Position numbers and translations under genes: made by a program | Notes under the pieces: model-generated | Database searches by the model: none | What the model was told of the DNA's origin: nothing | What the model saw: the letters and a program-made list of their open reading frames with translations, nothing else | Source of the DNA: Cercospora beticola | Taxonomy: Eukaryota > Ascomycota > Dothideomycetes > Mycosphaerellales > Mycosphaerellaceae | Assembly (NCBI RefSeq): GCF_033473495.1 | Contig: NC_088942.1 | Span: 2,294,001-2,358,000 of the forward strand | DNA: 64,000 nucleotides | Direction: 5' to 3' | Shown here: positions 10,102-20,284 of the stretch, piece by piece | How positions within the stretch are numbered: position 1 is the first letter of the stretch | Layout of the letters: the number at the start of each line of letters is the position of its first letter

Positions 10102-10950
10102 TCACGCCTCGTCTGAATACGATGGCGGCTCATTTTCATCCTCCGCGTGCCGCAAAGGCTGTGTTTCCTGCTCTCTTCTCTCTAATCGGATACTCCACAA
10201 AGCACACCCTGCTGCTGTCGTGAGCAAGAAGAACATCGCCAGCACAGGGATCAGCTGCAGCGTGATATGCACTGCGCCAAACCACATGTACTCGAACTTG
10301 TGCCCCTTGTTCTGAATAAATTGCTTGCGCTCCTTCCTTGAGAACTCCTTAAGTTGGAAATACCGCCATTGCATGAGTGGCCCAGCCCGGTACCCGGTGA
10401 GGATGAGAAAGAGCGGAACTCCCACAAACGGCACGAAGTTGAGCGGCAGAAGAATTACAAGCTCGATGATTTGTCGAAATGAAAAGGGATAGAAAGCCGC
10501 GCCCTTGTCTCTCGGTCCAAGTCTCTCATAAGGATCACTCTCCTCGAAGTTCTCGGACACTGCTCTCCGCTTCTTGACGAGATCCTCATATCCTTCGCCA
10601 ACCATAACCGCGTCGAAGACGTCTACTTGGGTATGATCTACCAGCATACCTTCGAAGAGAAGTTGGATTACGACTGCTCCGATTCCAAGGATAAAGAATG
10701 TGGCGTTCACCCAGGCGGATCCATGGTAGTGGAATAGGGCCAGGAAGCCTACGATAGGGAGGTAGGCTGTCAAGAATAGAATTGCCAGAACGCAGGTGGA
10801 GAGGAGGGTCAGTGGGACCAGGCGACTTTGGAGGAGAGGCCAGAGGTAGCGGTGAGTGCTGAAGTACCAGATTCCTTTGAGAGGATAGAGGAAGGCTGGA
10901 GAGAAGTTGGAGTGGATAAATTGGCGGACTGGCTGTTGTGTTGGAGACAT
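10102..10950 (-). CDS. EI24/LDS-family multi-pass membrane protein
   Basis: This 282-residue intronless protein is hydrophobic, with membrane segments at about 45-70 (LTLLSTCVLAILFLTAYLPI), 80-100, 165-190 (IIELVILLPLNFVPFVGVP) and 225-250. Its tail is charged and rich in E, P and S (PSYSDEA at the end). The layout and the segment NFVPFVGVPLFLILTGYRAG fit the EI24 domain group, which in yeast includes the outer spore wall/lipid droplet proteins RRT8 and LDS1/2. Those proteins reside in the ER or lipid droplets and affect spore wall assembly. The role here is inferred only. The gene converges on AIP1 with 140 bases between the two stops and shares a divergent promoter with PPM1. Confidence 0.8.
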   Translation of the reverse strand: MSPTQQPVRQFIHSNFSPAFLYPLKGIWYFSTHRYLWPLLQSRLVPLTLLSTCVLAILFLTAYLPIVGFLALFHYHGSAWVNATFFILGIGAVVIQLLFEGMLVDHTQVDVFDAVMVGEGYEDLVKKRRAVSENFEESDPYERLGPRDKGAAFYPFSFRQIIELVILLPLNFVPFVGVPLFLILTGYRAGPLMQWRYFQLKEFSRKERKQFIQNKGHKFEYMWFGAVHITLQLIPVLAMFFLLTTAAGCALWSIRLERREQETQPLRHAEDENEPPSYSDEA

Positions 10951-11213
10951 GGTTGCTGTAATTCTTGTTGGCTTAAGGGATAGTGTTGCTGGCGGCAGAC
11001 GGCGGATTCGGTGCGCGAGTGCACCGGTGAGGTTTGGCTTGTTCTTAGCACTTCTGTTCGTCTGGAGTCATGTATACTTGTCTGATCTTCGAAGTGAACA
11101 ACATGGTTGCCTGCGCTTGTGAACATGTGAAGCTGGCTGCAAGGTGACGTATGCCAAGGCTATGCTCGTGCTCGCCTTCGAAGCTTCATCTTCACGCGCC
11201 ACGAGATCTGCAA

Positions 11214-12314
11214 ATGGCTTCAATCCCAAACTTGAATACACTGCGGACTGGCAGACGAGGCAACCGACTTCGAGGACGACGCGGAGGACCGTCAAGCTCC
11301 GGTACAGACGATGGATCGATACGGAGTGACGAGCAAGCGGAACAGGCTCGCGACAGAATCATCCAGCAAACGGACGGCGATGCCAGCAGCAGTCGGATGA
11401 GCGCTGTCAATCTGGGCTATCTTGAAGACTCATACGCGACGCGGCTCTATCAGCTGGGCGATGAAGTACCGAGAAGGTATCCGATCATAAATCGGGGCAC
11501 TTACGTCCGAACGAAAGCCATCGACAGGCTCGTAACACAGTTCCTGGAGACGCATCCCGATCAACGAAAACAGATTATCTCTCTCGGTGCCGGATCCGAC
11601 ACTCGTTATTTCAGGCTATGTGCTGGGAAGCGCAACGTTGTGTATCATGAGCTCGACTTTGAGGAGAATGTGAATCTCAAGAGAAACGCGATCAGAAATG
11701 ACAGCGAGCTGGCGCGCATGGCACTGCCTCAAGAACAAGGCTCGGCGTACCACTTGCATGCGATAGACCTCAGAGTTCTGACGAACAAGTCTCCTCCTAT
11801 CATACCAGGTCTGGAAGCGGATCTGCCGACTTTGATTCTCAGCGAATGCTGTCTCTGCTACTTTCCACCTGATCTGGCTATTAGTGTTGTGCACTACTTT
11901 ACTATGAACATCAAAGCAAGCTGCGGCCTAGTTCTCTACGAGCCGATTCGACCCTTTGATGCTTTTGGTCGGACCATGATGTCAAATCTGGCCTCCAGGG
12001 GAATTGAGATGCGCACTTTGAAGAAGTACTACTCGCTGGATGCACAACGGCAGCGGCTGAGGGTTGCTGGATTTGAGAGCGGCCAGGGCGCGAGAGATGT
12101 GCATCAAATTTGGGAACAGGACGAGTGGATCAGCGATGCAGAACGACAGCGTATCGACAAGCTGGAATGGCTAGACGAGGTCGAAGAGTGGAAATTATTG
12201 GCTAGTCATTATTGCGTTGCTTGGGGTTGGAGGGGCGACAGTTTCACTGCTGCGTGGGCTGAAGTACATGGCAATCGAACTCAAGCCGAGGGTTTGGACG
12301 ATGACATGATGTGA
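11214..12314 (+). CDS. PPM1: Leucine carboxyl methyltransferase 1 (PP2A methyltransferase)
   Basis: This encodes 366 residues from ATG 11214 (MASIPNLNTLRTGRRGNRLR), a start like that of other fungal PPM1 proteins. The in-frame ATG at 11151 is less likely. The SAM-binding motif ISLGAGSDTRYFRL, the acidic strand HELDFEENV, and the segments LILSECCLCYFPP and LYEPIRPFDAFGRTM are all characteristic of LCMT1. The C-terminus (GVAGF...HQIWEQDEW...SHYCVAWGW) is also family-like. The enzyme methylates the C-terminal leucine of the PP2A catalytic subunit and so controls assembly of PP2A holoenzymes. It is intronless and lies 263 bases from the divergent EI24-type gene, so the two probably share a promoter region. 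No key residue appears to be missing. Confidence 0.92.
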   Translation: MASIPNLNTLRTGRRGNRLRGRRGGPSSSGTDDGSIRSDEQAEQARDRIIQQTDGDASSSRMSAVNLGYLEDSYATRLYQLGDEVPRRYPIINRGTYVRTKAIDRLVTQFLETHPDQRKQIISLGAGSDTRYFRLCAGKRNVVYHELDFEENVNLKRNAIRNDSELARMALPQEQGSAYHLHAIDLRVLTNKSPPIIPGLEADLPTLILSECCLCYFPPDLAISVVHYFTMNIKASCGLVLYEPIRPFDAFGRTMMSNLASRGIEMRTLKKYYSLDAQRQRLRVAGFESGQGARDVHQIWEQDEWISDAERQRIDKLEWLDEVEEWKLLASHYCVAWGWRGDSFTAAWAEVHGNRTQAEGLDDDMM

Positions 12315-12710
12315 TTGAGGGATGCTTCTTTTGCAACCGCGTCGAAGCAACATGACTGTATCGCTAGCAGGCGGCAAGACGGGAGCAATCTGTGCAGAGA
12401 TTCTTGTGCTTCAAGCGCTGGCCGCTCAGGACCTTACCAAACACCGCGTGAACCGGCTACACATACGCTTCCGGTCCTCTCGAAAGTCTCCGCTATAGGA
12501 CGCGCAAGCGTACATTCAAGCCTGAATGCCTGGGAACGAATGACCGTGGCCAAGAACAGCGCAGCGCATGCAATCGGAAATAGGTACTTTCCAACTCTCC
12601 CCCGGCATTCTTCTGTTTTGTTGTTGTACAGTTCATCAATTACGACCAATCTTATTATTGTTTTTGAAAACAATCACCATCGACATCTTTAGTGAACAAC
12701 AGCACTCAGC
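12315..12710. other. Intergenic
   Basis: This region lies downstream of PPM1 and upstream of the RIP-mutated relic. It includes a T-rich patch near 12640-12670. No gene or element is supported. Confidence 0.4.
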
Positions 12711-13136
12711 ATGGCACCCGTTGTCTGCGGTCTCGACCTTAAGGAAGTCCAATGGAGCAAATTCAAGTGCTCCAGCATGTAGAGCAACGAGTACTACCTT
12801 CGCCGAACGAAGTTCGTTGTATATTAGTGCGCTATAATCCTCTGTATAGTCTCCGAATCACTCGGAATAGCCGCCCTTTTAGGTATAATACCTCGCTCCT
12901 CTAACATATCTAGTAATCCCTAGCTAACGTATCTTTTAGACTACGTTAATAGCTAGAAACTCGTAGCAAGACTTAATCCGCAAGTTTATAGCTTTAACAA
13001 CGACTATATCGGAGCTGCATCCTTCAATATCTTCTCCGGGATCTTGGTCGCGGCGATCTTCGGCTCGGCCTTCTTCCTAGACCTTTTGAATATAACCCCA
13101 AACCCACTGCCGTGGCATGTCTCCGCCAGGAAGTGA
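12711..13136 (+). pseudogene. RIP-mutated membrane-protein gene relic
   Basis: From ATG 12711 a single frame can be read to TGA 13134-13136 across 142 codons, interrupted only by four TAG codons at 12780, 12825, 12921 and 12954. RIP turns CAG or TGG into TAG, so the pattern is as expected from CpA-to-TpA mutation of an intact gene. The frame encodes hydrophobic stretches: CAIILCIVSESLGIAALLGI in the middle and FNIFSGILVAAIFGSAFFLD near the end. It was therefore probably a membrane protein. The tract around 12830-12970 is enriched in TA, CTAG and GCTA, while the ends are of normal composition. The homologue is unknown. The C-terminus may also be truncated, since the frame ends soon after a membrane segment. 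Confidence 0.6.
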
Positions 13137-13974
13137 AGGAGGTAGGTCGTAGGGCGGAAGACGGAGTCGCTTGCCCTACGTAAGCAATGTCAGTATGTCA
13201 GTCAAAACCACACCACACAGCGGCCGCGCCGCTGTGAAAAAACATCGCGACATGGAAAGCGCGTCGTCGTCGCCTCCGGCTACTGCCGCCGCCGGCAGTG
13301 CCGCCCGCAAGTACAGGAAAGGGTACGAGAAGAGAAGGCGCCGCATGCTATAGTCAAAGTCGTAGTGTGTGTGTTGCATGTCTATGGAAACTGGTCCTCA
13401 AAACCACCATATCTATTACTCGACTGACTCGTATCTCGTTTTAGAACGCCTCGCTCCATGCCCTCAAATCAAGCTCTCGTAGTAGTGGCCGTCGCCAAAA
13501 CTCGTCTTGAAGAGAGTGCATCAGCCCAGTATGCACAGCACCAATCCGTCATCAGGGTCCACCAAGTGAAACTTCACAAGAACCATAACCCTGCCTTCAC
13601 TTTCTCTCAGTGTCTCAACGGCTGCAACAGATGTCTGCGAATCGATCGAGCGACTCCTCTAATTGGTCACGTCCTGTTCTACATCTGCCTACGAACCACA
13701 GTTCGTTATTTCTACCCACTTGCAGGATTTCAGACAGCTGGGGTACAGCATACACGAAGTCTCTTGTAGGTTTGATGACGAAATCAGCATCGTTTGATCC
13801 CTCAAAACTGTTCATCTCGGCTTCTTGAAGGCCGTTATGAGTTTCATCTGTCTATTGACTGCTCTCGAGAACTATAGGAAGGCCTTATAACATTCGCAGA
13901 AGTATATATCGTCACAATCTTCCGAAGCAGAACGCCGTCAACGCCACATCGATACCATCAAGAGCAGCAACACG
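13137..13974. other. Intergenic, with promoter of the GPI-type gene
   Basis: No coding region is convincing here. A TATA-like TATATA at about 13903-13908 lies about 70 bases before the ATG of the next gene and is a plausible core promoter element. Confidence 0.4.
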
Positions 13975-14433
13975 ATGCAACTAACGCTCGCTACCTCGCT
14001 CCTCGCGCTCAGCGCCTTTGCTCTCGCAGAAGCCGATGGCCCACAACATGGCCCTCCACCACCTCAGGGCGCCGCGGCAATCGAATCCGCCGTAACCAGT
14101 CTGGCCTCACAAACGAACTTGCCAGCTGATATCACCTCTCTCGCTCCTGCTCTTAGCTCTGCTGGTATCACTGGTGTTGTCATCTCTGGAAGTGCGGAAC
14201 CTACTGGCACTAGTGGAAGCGATTCTTATGGCAACGAAGGTCAATCTGGAGGACAAGGTCAATCTGGAAGTGAAGGAGAGTCGGGCAACAGTGGCGACAG
14301 CAATGAGAATAACAACAACAACGATGATGATGACAATAACGGAGATCGCAATGGGGCTTCGGTTCCTGTACCGCAGGTTGTTGTTGCTGGTGGTGCTGCG
14401 GGGTTGGGTATGGCTGTGTTGGCTTTCCTTTAG
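13975..14433 (+). CDS. Small GPI-anchored-type surface protein
   Basis: This encodes 152 residues. Residues 1-18 (MQLTLATSLLALSAFALA) form a clear signal peptide. The mature part begins with a proline-rich patch, continues with a short region rich in A, L, S and T (about 33-70) that could pack as helices, and then becomes low-complexity: G/Q/S/E repeats (GQSGGQGQSGSEGESG), followed by an N/D run at about 110-125. The last 20 residues (VVVAGGAAGLGMAVLAFL) are hydrophobic after small residues, as in GPI-attachment signals. It is therefore probably a cell-wall or plasma-membrane surface protein. It has no cysteines in the visible mature part, unlike CFEM proteins. Function is unknown. Confidence 0.72.
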   Translation: MQLTLATSLLALSAFALAEADGPQHGPPPPQGAAAIESAVTSLASQTNLPADITSLAPALSSAGITGVVISGSAEPTGTSGSDSYGNEGQSGGQGQSGSEGESGNSGDSNENNNNNDDDDNNGDRNGASVPVPQVVVAGGAAGLGMAVLAFL

Positions 14434-14840
14434 TTGTGCTGCGGTTGTCCTTGGAGGTTGTGTGCTGTATGGAGTTGTCGGAGCGTAGTGCCATGTGATA
14501 ATTGCTATTGCTTCACAAATCGGTCTCTGCGTCGATGGAGCTGCAAATACACTCGACTGGAGTGAGGTAAAATCGCGGCTTCGTGCGACTGAGGTTTCTG
14601 GAGGTTTATTGTACTATTAGAAAGATACCACCCGTGTGGCGCAAATGGTAATCCCGTAAATATACACGTCTCTCTTGGGAGTACTGGCTATCAAGACCTG
14701 AGCCGTGAACAGGCGCTAAAGATGCATAGTTGATTGGCCAGCTTCTGCTGTGCCGCCTACGCCGCGAACACTAGGCTGACATATTAGGACGACCTCCGAA
14801 AACCTCATGTTTCGAACAGATACTCGTCTCATCTCCTAGA
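14434..14840. other. Intergenic
   Basis: This 407-base spacer between two plus-strand genes shows no supported element. Confidence 0.4.
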
Positions 14841-15639
14841 ATGTCAAATCCCTACATGATCAATCCGGCCAGCCCACATACAGAGACACTGGTCGTACTG
14901 GACTTCAACTGCGAGCTTGATCTGGAAAATTATCCCGCCTGGAATAAGACACTGCAACAATTTTTTGAACATGGCGCTTGTCAGGGTCTAATGTGGTCGA
15001 AAGTGATCGATAGACCACTCCAAGCCGTGATGCATATCTGTAAGCCTGACGATGGTCTCTGATATGCAGTGAAAGAAAACTTGTTGACAACACGCAGCCT
15101 GGCACCTTGACACAGACCCAGCACGAACAGAGCTCACAAACGGGACCTGGATAGAATTGGCACCTTTCCTCCAGGACATGCCTCGATCGCAAGACATCAA
15201 ACTGGGTATCAGGTACTTCTTCACCACGCCCAGTCTTTTCCATGAGCTTGTTCTGATCACGGGTGACCCTGACCTCGTTACACCTGAATGCCTCCAGAGT
15301 GTGGACTGGCTGCTCGAGCGAACTATGCCTCAAATCAGTGGCACTCAATCTGAGTTTCTCCTCAGCTGCGTTCGTGGCATCACAGCTCCTGAAGATTCGG
15401 GGGCTACGAGAACGATCGCTACACTATGGGCTTGGCCTAGTCTGCAGCGTCGAGAACAGTTCATAGACCCGGAGCAGGACTCACTTGGAGGAGGCACACA
15501 GTACCATGATCTGTTTGGACTCACAATGCGCAGACTTGAGGGTTGTGGAGCGACGGTGACAAAGTACCTGCTTCACTTGCAGCAATGGAGGCCAAAGAAG
15601 AAACCAGAAAAGCGACAAAGAAAGTGCGTTGTGCTGTAG
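14841..15639 (+). CDS. Dimeric alpha/beta-barrel-like protein with polybasic CaaX terminus
   Basis: Exon 1 is 14841-15039, the intron is 15040-15097 (58 nt, GTAAGC...CGCAG) and exon 2 is 15098-15639, giving 246 residues. The phase-1 junction joins AVMHI to SWHLDTDP. The first 100 residues (VVLDFNCELDLE, LQQFFEHGACQGLMW, QAVMHISWH) resemble the ferredoxin-like stress-response/ABM type barrel found in many small fungal proteins; this is a weak fold-level inference. The C-terminus is striking. A lysine/arginine cluster (KKKPEKRQRK) is followed directly by CVVL and the stop. That is a canonical CaaX box with leucine last, a geranylgeranylation signal in known substrates, next to a polybasic membrane-targeting patch. 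The protein is thus predicted to be membrane-attached. The enzymatic role, if any, is unknown. Confidence 0.68.
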
Positions 15640-16058
15640 TTCTTCGGTCGCTGCCTGCGGTGCATCGCACGAGCCCGGGAGTTCCGTACACTGTCTGCTT
15701 ACATGTCGCGATCACAGCGGGTAGTTCACGAGGCTGCTCCTTGCATGCGGCGTGCTCACGGGCTGTGGAACGCGCGCATACAGCTCTGATCGACCAAAGT
15801 ACTCGCGTGAAGGCTTCTTTGGTCTCTCAGATTTCCAGAGGCTCTGAGCTGACTGGGTGGGCCTTGGGCGAAATTTTGCTCTAGAAGACAGTCCGAGACA
15901 TCGCTGCCGTCCGTCGACAACTTTGGATCAGCAATCGCCAAAAGGTCTTCCTTGGTAGAAATCGATAGAAGGCTCTCAGGTAGCTAGCTTGGCCTAGAGC
16001 AAGGCTGTACCGCAGTGGATCGGTCGCAATACCACTCCCTGGGCCCGACGGCTCTGGG
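15640..16058. other. Intergenic, convergent genes
   Basis: This region lies between two convergent stops. Overlapping short frames on both strands show no homology. Nothing is supported. Confidence 0.4.
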
Positions 16059-16735
16059 TCAAGGCTTGTAGTCATCCCGATATCCATGCACTACTTCCTC
16101 ACAGCTACTCTCTTCCCTCTGCAACCCCTCCTTGCCAATTTCAAGCTTCCAGTTCGAATCAGGTATCTGACACTCCGGACTTCCTTGATTGGCGAGAACT
16201 GCACCAATATTCGCCTCTCGGTACGTTTTGTATATTTTCCGTGACTGCAGGTTCACAAAGAGAATTACGATGCCTCGTGTAGGGTATGGCTTGGTCGTGA
16301 ACTCCCAATACCATGTGATGGTGTCGCAAGTGTTCGATGTGAAGATAGTGTTGACGCTCGGTACGGCAGGGACGGCGGCTTCCTGTTCGAGCATCTCTTG
16401 CAGATTGTGCGCGAGCGTGGTGTTCAGCTGGGATCTCGTGAGCTATGAACAGCAGCATTCGGGGAGAGCACTGAACATACTGGTTTCTGAAAGACGTAGC
16501 TCAGACTATCGGAAGTCGTGGTGACATTCTCATCAACCAGCTCTTCCAGCACCGTCCGATTACCTGAGTATTTTGTAAGGTACAGAGTGTATTTTTCGAT
16601 GATCTGCGCCGTCTCGTCTCTCGTTAGGCAGGACTCATTGGTATTTCCACTGCTGCTTTCTGCGTGGACTGAAACGCCGCTTAGGACTAGCAGGAGCAGA
16701 AATACCAATTTGGAGATTCTCGTCGGGACTGCCAT
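16059..16735 (-). CDS. Secreted NTF2-like domain protein, two exons
   Basis: Exon 1 is 16735-16481, the intron is 16480-16428 (53 nt, GTATGT...CCCAG) and exon 2 is 16427-16059. The product has 207 residues. Residues 1-26 are a signal peptide ending near SVHAES. The mature protein contains CLTRDETAQIIEKYTLYLTK, VLEELVDENVTTTSDS, then across the intron LNTTLAHNLQEM, and later CDTITWYWEFTT and IVILFVNLQSRKIYKTYREA. That order (helical start, ENVT segment, late tryptophan-rich strands) matches the secreted NTF2-like proteins common in Pezizomycotina. Several N-glycosylation sequons are visible (NES, NRT, NVT, NTT). The tail after about residue 185 is charged. Small-ligand binding is possible but not shown. 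Confidence 0.75.
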
Positions 16736-17849
16736 TCTTATTGTTGATTTTGATGGAGACGAATGGGAGAGAGAAAAGAGCCTTCAAGAAGAAGACCGCT
16801 GGAGACCCGGCCATGGTCGTCACAGGTATCGGAAGCGAAACGATCTTGCTTCAGGAGCAGAGCTCTCTTCTGATGTGTTTGGTGTCCTTATGCTGCATGT
16901 TGTGCAGCCACGGACTGCTTGAGCTGTCTCATCTTACCTTGCAGCTTATTGACATCATGGAGACACAACACAATAGCATGATGAACAGTGCTTTGCGTCT
17001 ATTTCGTTTGATCGCCTTGGCAGCATGGCTGTCTCCAAGGATTTGCTGGTCTGAAGAGGAGGCGTGCAATCTTGGCTCCCTGTTATAATTGCGAGCAGCT
17101 AAGGGAAAGGGTCCAGTTGTGCAAGATGCTTCGAAGCAACGAGAAAATTTCGCAGTTGCCTGAAGGGAGGGAGTGCGTGGCAGCGATTGTGCAGCGGACT
17201 GTTTCAACACAAGAACAGCCCACGCTATCGCAATCAGCTCGCTGATGAACCCCAATAGTCATGTCGCTGCCGCATTTGCTTATTTGTCAGACTCAGGACC
17301 AGGTTTCAGGCGCGAGATGTTTGCGTGACAGAGTAAATCCGGGCTCAAGGGATAACAATACTGCACCGTTCCTGGCACGATGGTCCTGCCATATCTGCGG
17401 CGTTGGCGTTGAATGTACGAAAGTCCAACGAAGGCAAGGTCCTTGATGTGAAGATCAAGGAGGAAGTAATGGAGGCAAGCTGTGGACAGCAAAATGGAAA
17501 CTGAGAAACACGTACACCTTGTCCTCTCTCCTCGCAACCTTGACTCTACGCCTACATCGCTACTCGAGACACAGTGCCTCAGCGACGTTGTGTCAGGCAG
17601 AGATTTGGGTGCCCAAGAGCAGTCAATGCGCCGAGCAGAGTGCGCAGAATTGGCCTTGATTTCTGTTCTGCTTTCTGGCGGGAGGTAGGGTCACGGTCGT
17701 CAGTGCGGACGGCGAGCGGGAGCGCCCGCTCGGATTCGGAAAGCCGCATATCTTGGCTCGTGCAAATTGGAATTTCGAGCTTGCGCTTTCTGTCGATTCG
17801 TCTTGCAAGTCAGCGAAGGTCATCACAGCCGGAGACACAATCATTCACA
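16736..17849. other. Intergenic with a dispersed repeat copy and RPL30 promoter
   Basis: This 1.1-kb divergent region lies between the secreted protein gene and RPL30. A minus-strand frame at 16929-17255 begins at a TTG and was not accepted. The repeat copy at 17481-17684 is listed separately; it ends about 165 bases before the RPL30 ATG. Confidence 0.45.
17481..17684 (-). repeat. Dispersed 207-bp repeat, copy 3 (divergent)
   Basis: This segment begins TGTGGACAGCAAAATGGAAA and ends with TTCTGCTTTCTGGCGGGAGG. It aligns along its length with 42897-43103 in the same orientation, at roughly two thirds identity by eye, and so is opposite to copy 1. Internal anchors such as CTCTCTC..CGCAAC, a CGAGA block and GGCAGAGA are kept in order. 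Confidence 0.6.
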
Positions 17850-18460
17850 ATGGCACCAAAGAAGAGCAGCAAGACCCACGACAGCATCAACGCTAAGTTG
17901 GCCCTGACTATCAAGGTGCGCATGCGCAGCCCGCACGATCGCTAGCACAGCACAATGGACTGACCTCTCGCACAGTCTGGTAAGGTCACACTTGGCTACA
18001 AGTCGACCCTCAAGTCGCTCCGCTCCGGCAAGGCCAAGCTCGTCATCATCGCTGGCAACACCCCTCCTCTCCGCAAGTCCGAACTCGAGTGTACGTCGCG
18101 ACCTTCAGAGGGCAAGAGAATGGTGAAAGAGAACAGGACTGACGGGATATACAGACTACAGCATGTTGGCCAAGACTGCCGTCCACCACTTTTCCGGCAA
18201 CAACGTAAGTGCCACTTGAAAACGGATACCAACCTTTGCGCCTAGCGAAGGAGCCTCTATCAAGGCTCTGGAGGGTGCGCTCTCTTGAGCCCTGAGAAGA
18301 AGCTGCTTCAACAGGCGCTTTGGAGGGAAACGACTCGTACTAACCACCGTGCGTGATGTAGATTGAGCTCGGTACCGCCTGCGGTAAGCTCTTCCGCTGC
18401 TCGACCATGGCCATTCTCGATGCTGGAGACTCCGACATTCTGTCCACCACTCCTCAGTAG
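17850..18460 (+). CDS. RPL30: 60S ribosomal protein L30 (eL30), four exons
   Basis: The exons are 17850-17915, 17976-18090, 18155-18204 and 18362-18460, giving 109 residues, the normal eL30 length. The sequence begins [20 protein letters not shown] and continues through [40 protein letters not shown] and [16 protein letters not shown], as in other eL30 proteins. It is a component of the large subunit at the inter-subunit bridge region. Intron 3 is longer (157 nt) than the others (60 and 64 nt) and ends with a TACTAAC-type branch site; longer introns of ribosomal protein genes can host snoRNAs, but I could not find convincing C/D boxes. RPL10 follows on the same strand. Confidence 0.95.
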
Positions 18461-18946
18461 AGGGAGAGTCCGAGGAGGAAGTATGGTGCTACAGATAGAT
18501 GCATGAGCAGGGAACTGCCAGCGACACCATTTCTGAGACGCGGCAAACAGTGCTCGTTCGGATGACGACCTCGGATGAGGAAAACTCCGCATTCTGGTGG
18601 CCGTATGCCCGTGTCTTCTGCGCAGGCACATTTCTTCAAATAGCCTGCAGATTCCCACCAATGCAAATGCATCTTCTGTGCCAGAAAATCGCTCATCGTG
18701 ACTCACTGCTCCTTTCGTCGTATTCAGACCTTGATTTCTAAGGCATAGTCTCACATCCTCAGACCACCGGCCCAAAGTTGCTCCGATGCGGCGGCGGCCT
18801 GAGCGGCTGAGTTTGCCACACTCTCCGTCAATTTGTAAGCCGAGTGCGTGCGGCTTGGCAAACGGCCCTCGCTGAACCTCGTCGTCAGTCGTCCTCTCCT
18901 CCTCACACACCACACCCAACGACACACCCACCGCAATACCGTCGCA
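18461..18946. other. Intergenic, RPL30 to RPL10
   Basis: This 486-base spacer holds the RPL30 3' end and the RPL10 promoter. The stretch just before the RPL10 start is pyrimidine-rich with CACA/ACCC runs, which is typical of ribosomal protein leaders. Nothing else is supported. Confidence 0.45.
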
Positions 18947-19730
18947 ATGGCCCGTCGTCCAGCTCGCTGCTACCGCTACTGCAAGAACAAGCCGTACCCA
19001 AAGTCGCGCTTCAACCGTGGTGTGCCAGACCCAAAGATTCGAATCTTCGACCTTGGCCGCAAGCGTGCAAACGTCGACGATTTCCCAACCTGCGTCCACC
19101 TCGTCTCCAACGAGTATGAACAGCTGAGCTCCGAGGCTCTCGAAGCCGCCCGTATTTGCGCCAACAAGTGAGCCACTCCGAGGGAAGAGAAGGTCAGAGA
19201 GAGATGCAGGACACTGACGGAATATCGCTACAGGTACATGGTCAAGACCGCCGGAAAGGAAGGTTTCCACCTCCGTGTCCGTGCCCACCCATACCACGTC
19301 GTCCGCATCAACAAGATGTTGTCGTGCGCCGGAGCCGATAGACTCCAAACTGGAATGCGTGGTGCTTTCGGAAAGCCAAACGGCACCGTCGCCCGTGTCA
19401 ACATCGGCCAGATTCTCCTCTCGATCCGCACTCGTGACTCTCGTAAGTCAAACGCTGCACACTGCTCTCGTCGACCCGTACTAACATCCCCAAGACCGCC
19501 CAACCGCCATCGAGGCCCTCCGCCGCTCGCAGTACAAGTTCCCAGGTCGCCAAAAGATCATCGTCTCCAAGAAGTGGGGTTTCACTCCTCTCGACCGCGC
19601 CGAGTACATCGAGAAGCGCAAGGCTGGTGCCATCCGTGTCGACGGTGCTTACGTCCAGTTCCTCAGCAACCACGGCCCAATCGAGTACAACATGCGCCGA
19701 TTCCCAGACGCTTTCCAGCAAGAGGCATAG
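18947..19730 (+). CDS. RPL10: 60S ribosomal protein L10 (uL16), three exons
   Basis: The exons are 18947-19167, 19234-19442 and 19495-19730, with introns of 66 and 52 nt, the second carrying a CTAAC branch site. The product has 221 residues, as expected. The start [20 protein letters not shown], the central [20 protein letters not shown] and [20 protein letters not shown], and the late [16 protein letters not shown] are diagnostic of uL16. In yeast the protein joins the 60S subunit late, near the peptidyl transferase centre, with the help of Sqt1. The flexible P-site loop region (about residues 102-112, [11 protein letters not shown]) is intact. A long open frame on the opposite strand is a shadow of this gene. 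Confidence 0.96.
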
Positions 19731-20284
19731 ATGGATGTTTCCTGGAGGGTTTTTGGGCTTGACGTGAGGCATAGATGATGAAATAGACATGATGAAAAGG
19801 CCATCCTACGGGACAGGCCTAAAAGGGCATCCCGCGGCAGGAGTTTTAGTGCCGGGAATGGATGCACTTGGGTTTTTATGAACAGTCTACATCATGCCGA
19901 ATGGAATCGAGTTGTGAAAGAGCAGATTGTGCCCACGTCATTTTGGATTGATCAGCTGCATGGCAGGTTTGATTGATACCCGTCTCTACAAGTCTTGTGC
20001 TGACATTTGACTTCCGTGTCTGTTGGGCCATCGCCTGACGCTTGCCAGTCCTCCAAGTGGTGCCGAATATTGTAGTGCTATTGTTATTTGGAAGCGGGCT
20101 GGTTCTTCTACGAGAGAGCAGAGTCAGCTGGTGTGATGGTAGTTCAGACTCTCCCGATTTGACAGAAGACCCTCACCTCGACCTCGCCATACAGCGGCAC
20201 TTCAATGCGATTGCGCTAATGTAGCAGCAGCAGCAGCACCTTCTCTCATCCCAGGCATTTGGCGTTCAGATATTGTCCCGGCAT
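19731..20284. other. Intergenic, convergent genes
   Basis: This 554-base spacer contains a CAGCAG run at about 20224-20235 but no supported gene. Confidence 0.4.

Noticed and set aside
16929..17255. Minus-strand frame with a signal-peptide-like start
   Set aside because: The frame begins at TTG, not ATG, and nothing after the hydrophobic start is conserved or structured.
18205..18361. Possible snoRNA in the long RPL30 intron 3
   Set aside because: A TGATG and a CTGA occur, but in the wrong order and without terminal pairing for a C/D snoRNA.
18308..19348. 346-codon minus-strand open frame
   Set aside because: It lies opposite the spliced RPL10 and RPL30 exons, has no homology, and is explained by the codon bias of ribosomal genes.
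20224..20235. CAG triplet run
   Set aside because: It is only four units long and is not in a gene, so it is an ordinary short microsatellite.
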